Of a stretch of 21,197 nt of DNA, positions 1 through 6,879 are shown one piece after another. A model generated the notes under the pieces. That model was not told the DNA's origin. It was given only the letters and a program-made list of their open reading frames with translations, and made no database searches. Positions within the stretch are counted from its first letter, which is position 1. Each line of letters starts with the position of its first letter. The stretch is from NCBI GenBank assembly GCA_043801935.1, contig JAZDLO010000045.1, positions 1 through 21,197 on the forward strand, given 5' to 3'. Both the position numbers and the translations under genes were made by a program. This DNA is from JAZDLO01 sp043801935 (GTDB lineage: Bacteria > Actinomycetota > Thermoleophilia > RBG-16-64-13).

Positions 1-335
1 TCGTATTCCGGCCATACCTGTATGGCCATCTGGTCGGTCCTCCAGCCCGGGTTGAGCGGGGTCAGGGTTTCAGCGGGTGGGATCACGGCGGTCTTTCCCG
101 CCTGCGCCGCTGGATCGAGGACGCTGGAAGCCGCTAAGGTGGTAGTCGTGTCTTGACCCGCAGCGGTCGTCGACGAGGTAGTGGCTTGCTGGGCGGCGGT
201 TGACGGCGCCGTCGACGTGGGGGCTTCGGCTGCGCGAGCCGCGCCCGCTCCGGCCAACACCGCCAGCGCCAGCGCGACCGACAGCAGCGGCAGAAGCCGC
301 CTCGTGTTTCCTGGAGCAAGGGCTGACAACCGCAT
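1..335 (-). CDS. Exported protein of unknown function (C-terminus beyond window)
   Basis: The reading frame stays open from an ATG at 335 down to the window edge, giving about 111 residues. The start has a strong Shine-Dalgarno, AGGAGGAG, at 346-339. Residues 1-33 form a classic signal peptide: an N-terminal RR, the hydrophobic run LLPLLSVALALAVLAGAG, and an AxA-type cleavage site (ARA before AEAP). No lipobox cysteine is seen, so it is probably secreted or cleaved rather than a lipoprotein. A Ser/Thr/Ala/Gln-rich linker follows (about residues 34-75). The first folded-looking stretch is NPGWRTDQMAIQVWPEYD, just before the cut. I do not recognise the family and cannot give a function. Overlapping longer frames here (134-514 and 70-339 minus) lack these properties. 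Confidence 0.75.
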   Translation of the reverse strand, partial: MRLSALAPGNTRRLLPLLSVALALAVLAGAGAARAAEAPTSTAPSTAAQQATTSSTTAAGQDTTTTLAASSVLDPAAQAGKTAVIPPAETLTPLNPGWRTDQMAIQVWPEY

Positions 336-338
336 GCA

Positions 339-346
339 CTCCTCCT
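339..346 (-). promoter_or_regulatory. Shine-Dalgarno of the exported-protein gene
   Basis: AGGAGGAG read on the minus strand, about 5 nt before the ATG at 335 when the AGGAGG core is used. It decides this start over the GTG at 339, which opens a different frame without a signal peptide. Confidence 0.75.
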
Positions 347-611
347 GATGGTCAAGTCCTCACGAGAACGAACATCTCGCCTCACCGCGCGTCTACGGAG
401 GCGGCTGCATAGGCTACTACAGACCGTAGTGAGCAACAAGGCACAGGCGCCGACTTTCTGGGGTCGAAAGTGACCTACGTGTCGGCGAGAATCGGGGGGC
501 AGGCCGAAGCGCATGTGCCCGCCGTGAGGCGGAATTGCTAGACTGACCGGAGTCCGAAGGCTGCACCGTATCGATTGGGACTTTCACGCACGGGAGGCTG
601 CGGCCACTGCT
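347..611. other. Divergent intergenic region between exported protein and membrane-protein gene
   Basis: No convincing coding frame lies here. It should hold promoters for both flanking genes. Seen: a short inverted repeat CGAGA-(7)-TCTCG at 363-379, about 28 bp upstream of the minus-strand start; another, ACTAC-(5)-GTAGT, at 416-430; and a plus-strand TGCTAGACT at 536-544. The short repeats could be operators or chance; nothing identifies a binding protein. Confidence 0.4.
536..544 (+). promoter_or_regulatory. Candidate extended -10 promoter for the membrane-protein/PrsW pair
   Basis: TGCTAGACT fits an extended -10 (TGn plus TAGACT at 539-544). Transcription would start near 551, giving a leader of about 60 nt before the ATG at 612. 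No good -35 hexamer is seen 16-18 bp upstream. The near-identical TGCTAGAAT occurs just before uvrA, which adds some weight. Confidence 0.4.
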
Positions 612-1229
612 ATGAACCAGGGCGGCGCACCTATCTACACGGCTCGTGGAGCACGCCCGAGGCCGACTCCAGACGGAGCCTCGGGTCAGGCTGCGTGGCG
701 ACAACCGATCCTCCTCGCCGTCGTGATGGTCGGCTGGATGTTCTTCGTCCTCGCCCTGGCCGCCATCGCCGCTCCAGCGGGCACGGGCGGAGAGACGACC
801 GTTCAGATCGGCAGGGACGTGACGATCATCGCGCCCGGCGGCTGGACCTCTGCAGGCGACGTCTGGGAGGTGGGGTCGGATGCGGTCTCGCTCCAGAAAG
901 CGGGGGCTCTCGTCGCGTTCGCCGCCGAGGTCTACGACGGCACCGACCAGGAGTTGCTGGCCGACATAGGCAGGCAACTCCGGACTCAGTTCGATCCGTA
1001 TCGGGCGTTGCCGGCTGCTTCAGCGACGATCGCCGGCGATATCCCGGCTCTGGTCGTCCTCTTCTCCGGGACCGCCGACTCGGGCCGGCTTGAGGGCGAG
1101 TTGGTGGTGGCCGTGACGGCCCCTTGGCGCACGGGAGTTGTGATGCTCGCCGTTGCGCCGGCCGGCCAACTGCGCCGCGTGCAGGGCGATCTCGACAGCA
1201 TGTTGGGCACCATGGTGGTGCCCCGATGA
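612..1229 (+). CDS. Single-pass membrane-anchored protein, unknown function
   Basis: A 205-residue protein with a short Pro/Arg-rich cytoplasmic N-terminus (about 1-30), one transmembrane segment (about 31-54, core ILLAVVMVGWMFFVLALAAI) and a predicted outside domain of about 150 residues without cysteines. The outer part alternates beta-like stretches (TTVQIGRDVTIIAPGGW, VVMLAVAPA), but I recognise no family. The start is weakly supported: GGGAGG at 592-597 lies 14 nt upstream, longer than usual. The gene overlaps the PrsW gene by ATGA at 1226-1229, so the two are probably translationally coupled. PrsW proteases elsewhere cleave single-pass membrane proteins, which makes this protein a candidate substrate or partner; that is inference from position and topology only. 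A competing frame at 575-1093 lacks a membrane segment. Confidence 0.7.
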   Translation: MNQGGAPIYTARGARPRPTPDGASGQAAWRQPILLAVVMVGWMFFVLALAAIAAPAGTGGETTVQIGRDVTIIAPGGWTSAGDVWEVGSDAVSLQKAGALVAFAAEVYDGTDQELLADIGRQLRTQFDPYRALPAASATIAGDIPALVVLFSGTADSGRLEGELVVAVTAPWRTGVVMLAVAPAGQLRRVQGDLDSMLGTMVVPR

Positions 1230-2338
1230 GCCTTTCCCGCCAGCCTGCCTACTGGCTCTTCTTGATGTTTCTCGGCGGCTGCTTCCTGATCGTGGGAGGG
1301 GAGCAGTCGGCGTATGTGGGCTCTTTTCCCGGCGCCTGGCTGCTTTCCCTGGCGCTCCTCGCGGTCACGGCCATTCCGGCCGGGGTGATTATCTATCGCT
1401 TCGATCAGTTCGAACCTGAGCCGGCTTCGCTGATCGCCGTGGCCGTTCTGTGGGGTGGGATCGTGGCTCTCACGTTCTCCGCCATCACGAACACCTACGC
1501 CTTGACCTTCCTTCAGCACGTTCTTCCCGCGGTGACGGTCGACTCGTGGGGGGCCGCTATCGTAGCGCCGGTCAACGAGGAGCTGTACAAAGGAGCGGGT
1601 CTGTTCATCATCTATCTGATGGCGCGGACCGAATTCGACGGCCTCATGGACGGGCTCATCTACGGCGCCATGATCGGATTGGGTTTCCAGGTGGTCGAGA
1701 ACGTGCAGTACTTCATGTACGCGGCGGCGGAATCCGGAGCCGGACAGATAGGTCCCGTCGTGAGCACGTATTTCGTGCGGGTCGTCTTGGCGGGCTTGTA
1801 CAGTCACACTCTGTTCAGCGGCCTGATGGGCTTCGGTTTCGCTTACGCGGTGACCCAACGTGAGGTGCCGCGGCGCAGGCGGCTGGGTGTAGCGGCGTTG
1901 TTCTTCGCACTGGCGTGGGCGGCCCACTTCGTGTGGAACTCTCCCTGGCTGGAGTCTCTCATGGGAGGCGGCGCCGGATCGTTCATACTGGCCATCGTCG
2001 TCAAGGGGGTGCCGTTCCTGGCCTTCTTGGCGATCTTGACGGTCGTCGCTCGCCGGCGGGAACGGCAGGCGTTCGCCCGGCTCATAGCCGGGGAGGTGGG
2101 GAGCGACGTGTTGACAGAGGGGGAATTCCGCACCCTGGAGAGCGCACGGAAGCGGCGGGCCGCCCTCCGACAGATCAAGAGCAACAAGGGCTCCGGCGCC
2201 CGGCTGCTGCTGAAACGCCTGCAGCGGGAGCAGATGAATCTGGCCATCTTTCACACCAAGGTCCGGGAGCATGATCACCCGGCTCTGGAAGTGCAGCGCG
2301 ACAGGATCAGGGCTCTCAAGAGGCGACTCCCGGCCTAG
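1226..2338 (+). CDS. PrsW-family intramembrane metalloprotease
   Basis: A 370-residue polytopic membrane protein of the PrsW (M82) family, which cleaves membrane proteins such as the anti-sigma factor RsiW in Bacillus. The sequence shows about eight hydrophobic segments and the family motifs in order: FDQFEPEP near residue 60, the EExxK motif in VNEELYKG (E118, E119, K122), FDGLMDGLIYG leading to E158 in VVENVQY, SHTLFSG (H194) and AHFVWN (H234). The Glu and His residues are the likely metal ligands and catalytic base. After the last membrane segment (about 250-273) comes a charged, probably cytoplasmic tail of about 90 residues, rich in Arg/Lys/Glu and likely helical. I chose the ATG at 1226, which forms an ATGA overlap with the upstream gene; a longer frame open from 1124 would only add residues overlapping that gene. 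The target is unknown; no sigma or anti-sigma gene is in view. Confidence 0.85.
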   Translation: MSLSRQPAYWLFLMFLGGCFLIVGGEQSAYVGSFPGAWLLSLALLAVTAIPAGVIIYRFDQFEPEPASLIAVAVLWGGIVALTFSAITNTYALTFLQHVLPAVTVDSWGAAIVAPVNEELYKGAGLFIIYLMARTEFDGLMDGLIYGAMIGLGFQVVENVQYFMYAAAESGAGQIGPVVSTYFVRVVLAGLYSHTLFSGLMGFGFAYAVTQREVPRRRRLGVAALFFALAWAAHFVWNSPWLESLMGGGAGSFILAIVVKGVPFLAFLAILTVVARRRERQAFARLIAGEVGSDVLTEGEFRTLESARKRRAALRQIKSNKGSGARLLLKRLQREQMNLAIFHTKVREHDHPALEVQRDRIRALKRRLPA

Positions 2339-2353
2339 AGGAGGGCGCCGCAC

Positions 2354-2378
2354 GGACGCGGACCGACGTCCTGCGTCC
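2354..2378 (+). terminator. Hairpin between prsW-like gene and uvrA, possible U-less terminator
   Basis: GGACGC-GGAC-(CGAC)-GTCC-T-GCGTCC forms a 10-bp GC-rich stem with one bulged T and a 4-nt loop. It begins 16 nt after the stop of the PrsW gene and ends about 27 nt before the uvrA -10 element. No T-run follows, so it is not a standard intrinsic terminator. A U-less terminator or mRNA 3'-end stabiliser is plausible. Confidence 0.4.
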
Positions 2379-2404
2379 CAGCCGCGCCGGAGGGTGGCAC
2401 CACC

Positions 2405-2413
2405 TGCTAGAAT
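2405..2413 (+). promoter_or_regulatory. Extended -10 promoter of uvrA, predicting a leaderless mRNA
   Basis: TGCTAGAAT gives an extended -10 (TG, C, TAGAAT at 2408-2413). The ATG of uvrA starts at 2423, so a start site 6-9 nt past the -10 leaves an mRNA leader of roughly 0-3 nt. No Shine-Dalgarno is present in the 15 nt before the ATG, which agrees with leaderless translation. No clear -35 hexamer and no actinobacterial-type LexA box (GAAC-N4-GTTC) is seen upstream. Confidence 0.6.
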
Positions 2414-2422
2414 CCCTCTGCA

Positions 2423-5332
2423 ATGGGCGCTAATCAGATCGTCATCGCGGGGGCCCGGGAGCACAATCTCAAGGACATCTCGCTGATTCTGCCGAGGGAT
2501 CGCTTCATCGTGATCACAGGGCTGTCGGGTTCGGGGAAATCGAGCCTGGCGTTCGACACCATCTATGCGGAAGGCCAACGGCGCTACGTGGAAAGCCTGT
2601 CGGCCTATGCGCGGCAGTTCCTGGGCCAGATGAACAAGCCCGACGTCGATTCCATCGACGGCTTGTCGCCGGCCATCTCTATCGATCAGAAGACCACCTC
2701 CCGCAACCCCCGCTCCACGGTGGGCACCGTGACCGAGATTCACGACTACCTGCGCTTGCTCTACGCGCGCATCGGTCACCCGCACTGCTGGGTATGCGGA
2801 CGGGCCATCGAAGGGCAGAGCAAAGAACAGATCGTCGACCAGATACTGGGCCTGGAGCCCGGCACGCGGTTCGTGATCAAGGCTCCGGTCGTTCGCGGTC
2901 AGAAAGGCTGGCACAGGGAGGTGCTCGAGCACATCCGCCAGGAGGGTTTCACCCGGGTGGAGATCGACGGGCAGCACTACAGCATGGACGAGGCGCTGCC
3001 CGAACTGGACAAGAACGTGCGCCACGACATCAGCATTGTGGTCGATCGACTGGCCATGAAGGAAGGCATCCGGCGACGGCTCTCCGATTCGGTGGAGACG
3101 GCCCTTTCCGAGGCCCACGGTCTGCTGGTGGTCGACGTTCACGATCACTCGCCACAGGAGACTCCTGGGAACGAAGGCGGCCCGCGGCGCGAGGGCGGCG
3201 TCCTCGGCCGGCCCACAAGCCTCCTCTTCTCCGAGAACCTGGCCTGTCCGGAGCACGGGGTGTCTTTGCCCGAGATGGCACCTCGCATTTTCTCGTTCAA
3301 CTCTCCTCACGGCGCCTGCGAGACCTGCGGCGGCCTGGGCGCCCGGCGGGAGATCGACCCCGAACTGGTGGTGGGGGATCCTTCGCTGTCGGTGGCCGAG
3401 GGCGTGCTGCTTCCCTGGACCGGCAGTAACTCGAAGTACTACGATCACATCATCAAGGCGGTGGCCGAGCGCTACGAAGTGGACATAGCCGCGCCTTGGA
3501 CCTCCCTGCCCCAGGAAGTGCGAGACGTGTTCCTCTACGGCACCCGGGGCGAGCGACTGTACGTGTCGTACGTCAACCGGGCCGGCCTAAAACGGAGCTA
3601 CATGACGACCTTCGAGGGGATCGTCCCCAACCTGGAGAGGCGCTACCGGGAGACCGACTCTGACTACATGCGCACCAAGATCGAGGACTACATGGCCGAG
3701 AGACCGTGCCCCGCCTGCAACGGAGCTCGGCTCAAACCTCCGACTTTGGCGGTGAGGATCGGGGGGTTGAACATATATGAGCTCAGTCTGCTGCCCGTGA
3801 CCCGGGCCATGCAGTTCCTCGACGGCCTGCAGCTCAGCCAGCGGGAGCGGTTGATCGGCAGCCGGGTGCTCAAGGAGATCCGGGAGCGGCTCTCCTTTCT
3901 CGAGTCGGTGGGAGTGGGCTACCTGAGTCTCCACCGCAGCGCGGGGACGCTGTCCGGCGGCGAAGCGCAGCGCATACGGCTGGCCACGCAGATCGGTTCG
4001 AGCCTGGTGGGCGTCCTGTACATCCTGGACGAACCCTCCATCGGTCTCCATCAGCGAGACAACCGCAGACTCATCGACACCTTGGTGCGATTGCGCGATC
4101 TGGGCAATACCGTCATCGTGGTGGAGCACGACGAGGAGACCATGCGCTCAGCCGATCACATCGTGGATATGGGCCCGGGAGCGGGCGAGCACGGAGGAGA
4201 GGTGGTGGCGAGCGGTCCGCTGAGCGCGATCCTGGAAGAGCCCCGGTCGGTGACGGGGCAGTTCTTGACCGGGAGCAAGGCGATCGCCATTCCCGCGGTA
4301 CGCCGCCAGGCCCGGGGGCAGTTGGTAGTGCGGGGCGCCCGGGAGCATAACCTCAAGAACCTCGATGTCTACATTCCCACGGGCGCGTTCGTGTGCGTCA
4401 CCGGGGTCTCGGGCTCGGGTAAATCCACTCTGGTGAACGACATCATCTTCCGGAGCCTCTCCAATCTAGTGAACCGGGTGCCGGTCCGGCCCGGCGAGCA
4501 CGATCGCATCGACGGCATCGAGCAGCTGGACAAGGTGATCAACATCGACCAATCACCCATCGGCAGGACGCCACGATCCAATCCCGCCACGTATACCGGC
4601 CTGTTCGACCACATCCGCGAGCTGTTCTCGCAGGCGCAGGAGTCGAAGGTGCGCGGATACGCTCCGGGCCGGTTCAGCTTCAACGTCAAGGGCGGGCGGT
4701 GTGAGGCCTGCAAAGGTGACGGTACGCTGAAGATCGAGATGCACTTCTTGCCCGACGTCTACGTGCCCTGCGAAGTGTGTCAGGGCAAGCGCTACAACCG
4801 GGAGACCCTGGAAGTGCGCTTCAAGGGCAAGAACGTGGCCGAAGTCCTCGACATGAGCGTGGAGGAGGCGGTGGAGTTCTTCGCCAACCAGCCCAAGATC
4901 AGGCGCCGCCTGCAGACCCTGGCCGACGTGGGCCTCGACTACATCAAACTAGGGCAACCGTCGACCACGCTGTCGGGTGGCGAGGCTCAGCGGGTGAAGC
5001 TTGCCACGGAACTGGCCAAGGTGGCCACCGGCAACACCCTCTATATCCTGGACGAACCCACCACGGGCCTCCACTTCGCCGACGTGGACAAGCTCCTCGA
5101 GGTCCTCCAGCGGCTGGTCGATGCCGGGAACACCGTGTTGGTCATCGAGCATAATCTGGACGTCATCAAATGTGCCGACTGGCTCATCGATCTGGGTCCC
5201 GAGGGGGGTGACGCCGGCGGTGAGCTGGTGGCGTCGGGGACGCCCGAGGAGGTCTGCCGTCATCCGAACAGCGAGACGGGTAAGGTACTGAGACGGGTCC
5301 TTCGCGTACGCGGCCGGGGGCGGGCCGCATGA
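2423..5332 (+). CDS. uvrA: Excinuclease ABC subunit A
   Basis: UvrA, the damage-recognition ATPase of nucleotide excision repair, acting as a dimer with UvrB on DNA. At 969 residues it is slightly longer than the usual 940 or so. Two ABC modules are complete: Walker A GLSGSGKSS (33-41) and GVSGSGKST (661-669); signatures LSGGEAQR at 510-517 and 850-857; Walker B segments LYILDEPSIGLH and LYILDEPTTGLH. The UvrB-interaction region includes HCWVCGRAI. The second zinc module is standard (C760, C763, C783, C786). The first has C275-x2-H278 and C299-x2-C302, with a histidine where the fourth cysteine is usually found. The gene is preceded by a promoter giving almost no leader and overlaps hflX by ATGA. 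uvrC lies about 6.5 kb away, also on the plus strand; uvrB is not in the window. Confidence 0.97.
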   Translation: MGANQIVIAGAREHNLKDISLILPRDRFIVITGLSGSGKSSLAFDTIYAEGQRRYVESLSAYARQFLGQMNKPDVDSIDGLSPAISIDQKTTSRNPRSTVGTVTEIHDYLRLLYARIGHPHCWVCGRAIEGQSKEQIVDQILGLEPGTRFVIKAPVVRGQKGWHREVLEHIRQEGFTRVEIDGQHYSMDEALPELDKNVRHDISIVVDRLAMKEGIRRRLSDSVETALSEAHGLLVVDVHDHSPQETPGNEGGPRREGGVLGRPTSLLFSENLACPEHGVSLPEMAPRIFSFNSPHGACETCGGLGARREIDPELVVGDPSLSVAEGVLLPWTGSNSKYYDHIIKAVAERYEVDIAAPWTSLPQEVRDVFLYGTRGERLYVSYVNRAGLKRSYMTTFEGIVPNLERRYRETDSDYMRTKIEDYMAERPCPACNGARLKPPTLAVRIGGLNIYELSLLPVTRAMQFLDGLQLSQRERLIGSRVLKEIRERLSFLESVGVGYLSLHRSAGTLSGGEAQRIRLATQIGSSLVGVLYILDEPSIGLHQRDNRRLIDTLVRLRDLGNTVIVVEHDEETMRSADHIVDMGPGAGEHGGEVVASGPLSAILEEPRSVTGQFLTGSKAIAIPAVRRQARGQLVVRGAREHNLKNLDVYIPTGAFVCVTGVSGSGKSTLVNDIIFRSLSNLVNRVPVRPGEHDRIDGIEQLDKVINIDQSPIGRTPRSNPATYTGLFDHIRELFSQAQESKVRGYAPGRFSFNVKGGRCEACKGDGTLKIEMHFLPDVYVPCEVCQGKRYNRETLEVRFKGKNVAEVLDMSVEEAVEFFANQPKIRRRLQTLADVGLDYIKLGQPSTTLSGGEAQRVKLATELAKVATGNTLYILDEPTTGLHFADVDKLLEVLQRLVDAGNTVLVIEHNLDVIKCADWLIDLGPEGGDAGGELVASGTPEEVCRHPNSETGKVLRRVLRVRGRGRAA

Positions 5333-6876
5333 GACCGGTCGCTTCGGGGGGCGATGCAGTGGAGCGGGAGCGCGCCTACCTCATCGCTGTGGACAGCGGG
5401 GACGATGCCGGTTGGAGCGCGGAAGAGTCCCTGGGGGAGTTGTCTGCGCTCGTGGAGACGGCAGGGGCCGAGGTGGTGGGCATGGTCGCGCAACACCGGG
5501 AATCGATCCACCCTGTCTGGTACCTGGGCAAAGGCAAAGCCGAAGAATTGAAGTCGGCCAAGGGGGCCACAGGCTTTTCGCTCCTGGTGGCCGATGACGA
5601 GTTGTCGCCCAAGCAGCAGCGGTCGTTGGAGGAGCTGTTGGACGTCAAGGTGCTCGACCGCAGTGGGGCGATCCTCGACATCTTCGCCCAGCGGGCGCAC
5701 ACTCATGAAGGACGGATCCAGGTGGAGCTCGCCCAGCTGGAGTACCAGCTTCCCCGGCTGACCCGGTTGTGGACTCACCTCTCGCGCACCGGTGGGGGCA
5801 TCGGCACGCGCGGTCCCGGCGAGACCCAGCTCGAGACCGACCGCCGGGTCATACGCCAGCGCATCAAGAAGACCCGGGCGCGCGTCGAGGAGGTGCGCCG
5901 CCGGCGGGAGACTGCGGCGCGGGCGCGCGACCGGCGCCTCCTGCCTACCGTTGCCATCGTGGGCTACACCAACGCCGGGAAGTCCACTTTGCTCAACGCC
6001 CTGGTCGGCGAGGAGGCAGCCGCGGTGGAGGACATGCTGTTCGCCACCCTCGACCCGACCACGCGCCGCGTGCGGTTGGGAGAGGGGCAGACCGTGATCG
6101 TCAGCGACACGGTGGGGTTCATCCACAAACTGCCGCACCAGCTGGTGGAGGCCTTCCAGGCCACCCTCGAGGAGGTCACCCGGGCCGACGCTCTGCTCGA
6201 GGTGGTGGATCTGGCCGATCGGCACGCGGCCGAGCACCGGCGCACCGTGCAGACGGTCCTGGACGAGCTGGGAGCGGGTCACAAGCCCCGAGTGGTGGTG
6301 CTGAACAAGGCCGATCGGGCGGAAGCCGTTCCGGGCGTCCACGCCGGTTACGGCGTCCATGCCGTCCACGCCGTCCACAACGGAGTCGTTCGCCGTGACG
6401 ATCAGCACGTGATGAGAGTGTCGGCGCTCACCGGCATGGGCATCGATGAGTTGCGGGCTATGATGGCCACGGTCTTGGCCGAGCTATGGCTGGAGGTGGA
6501 CCTTACCGTACCCTATTCGGCGGGGGAATTGCTTGCCCGGATCAGAGAGCGCGGGACAGTGGTCTTCGAGTACCGGGACGAAGACGTGCGGATAAGGGGC
6601 CGGGTGCCGCCTTCGATGGCCGGGGAGCTACAGAGGGTGGGTCTTGGCTGGGAGCGCGCTCTGCGAGCGCGCGAACACGGATTTCGAGGAGGCCACGTGA
6701 TGACCGACGAGCTACTCACGGCAGGCAAGATCGCGGAGAAACTGGGTGTGTCTGCGGGCAAAGTGAGCAAGACCATCAAAGAGAGCGGCCTCGAGCCTGA
6801 TCAGAAGAAGGGCAACTGCGGCTACTTCGGGCCGGAGAAGGTCAAGAAGATAGAGGAAGCGCTGAGGCACAAGTAG
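5329..6876 (+). CDS. hflX: GTPase HflX with fused C-terminal HTH-like domain
   Basis: HflX is a ribosome-associated GTPase that splits or rescues stalled ribosomes. Order: N-terminal HflX domain (about 13-150, with HPVWYLGKGKAEEL), the conserved GGIGTRGPGETQLETDRR linker and a coiled-coil (about 155-205), then the G domain with G1 GYTNAGKST (212-220), G2 FATLDPTTRRV, G3 DTVGFI, G4 NKAD (326-329) and G5 SAL (365-367). Between G4 and G5 sits an inserted repeat, V337 to N351. The family core ends near residue 445. Residues 458-515 form an extra Lys-rich HTH-like domain (TAGKIAEKLGVSAGKVSKTI). Total length is 515 against the usual 370-450. The gene overlaps uvrA by ATGA, and its stop is 3 bp from the stop of the convergent peptidase gene. 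The C-terminal part may also be made separately; see the internal start. Confidence 0.93.
   Translation: MRPVASGGDAVERERAYLIAVDSGDDAGWSAEESLGELSALVETAGAEVVGMVAQHRESIHPVWYLGKGKAEELKSAKGATGFSLLVADDELSPKQQRSLEELLDVKVLDRSGAILDIFAQRAHTHEGRIQVELAQLEYQLPRLTRLWTHLSRTGGGIGTRGPGETQLETDRRVIRQRIKKTRARVEEVRRRRETAARARDRRLLPTVAIVGYTNAGKSTLLNALVGEEAAAVEDMLFATLDPTTRRVRLGEGQTVIVSDTVGFIHKLPHQLVEAFQATLEEVTRADALLEVVDLADRHAAEHRRTVQTVLDELGAGHKPRVVVLNKADRAEAVPGVHAGYGVHAVHAVHNGVVRRDDQHVMRVSALTGMGIDELRAMMATVLAELWLEVDLTVPYSAGELLARIRERGTVVFEYRDEDVRIRGRVPPSMAGELQRVGLGWERALRAREHGFRGGHVMTDELLTAGKIAEKLGVSAGKVSKTIKESGLEPDQKKGNCGYFGPEKVKKIEEALRHK
6337..6381 (+). repeat. 9-nt tandem repeat inside hflX encoding Val-His-Ala units
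   Basis: Units: GTCCACGCC (6337), a diverged 9-mer GGTTACGGC (6346), GTCCATGCC (6355), GTCCACGCC (6364), GTCCACAAC (6373). All are in frame, giving VHA-GYG-VHA-VHA-VHN at residues 337-351, between the G4 and G5 motifs. This looks like slippage-type expansion in a surface loop. Confidence 0.8.
6686..6692 (+). promoter_or_regulatory. Internal Shine-Dalgarno within hflX
   Basis: GAGGAGG followed by 7 nt (CCACGTG) and an in-frame ATG at 6700. Strength and spacing are close to ideal and better than those of most real starts in this window. Confidence 0.6.
6700..6876 (+). CDS. Possible separately translated 58-residue HTH-like protein (in frame within hflX)
   Basis: From the internal ATG at 6700 (HflX residue 458) the frame gives a 58-residue basic protein. 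It has an HTH-like helix pair, TAGKIAEKLGVSAGKVSKTI, then KESGLEPDQKKGNCGYFGPE and a final Lys-rich helix. I have a memory of small stand-alone bacterial proteins with this pattern (TAxKIAExLGVS...KGNCGYY), but I cannot name the family, and the sequence alone does not prove DNA binding. The strong Shine-Dalgarno suggests the segment was, or still is, an independent gene joined to hflX by loss of the hflX stop. Two products, fusion and short form, are possible. Confidence 0.45.
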   Translation: MTDELLTAGKIAEKLGVSAGKVSKTIKESGLEPDQKKGNCGYFGPEKVKKIEEALRHK

Positions 6877-6879
6877 ACG

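Noticed and set aside
363..379. Inverted repeat considered as a LexA/SOS box
   Set aside because: The arms are CGAGA/TCTCG, not GAAC/GTTC, and no SOS gene is next to it.
986..3448. Open frame of 820 codons on the minus strand, opposite the PrsW gene and uvrA
   Set aside because: It lies antisense to two clear genes, is rich in Arg, His, Gly and Pro as expected from the shadow of GC-rich codons, and shows no domain or Shine-Dalgarno.
5260..6408. Minus-strand frame of 382 codons opposite hflX, beginning with a VDGVDGMDAV-like repeat
   Set aside because: The repeat is the complement of the 9-nt repeat in hflX. No recognisable protein features.
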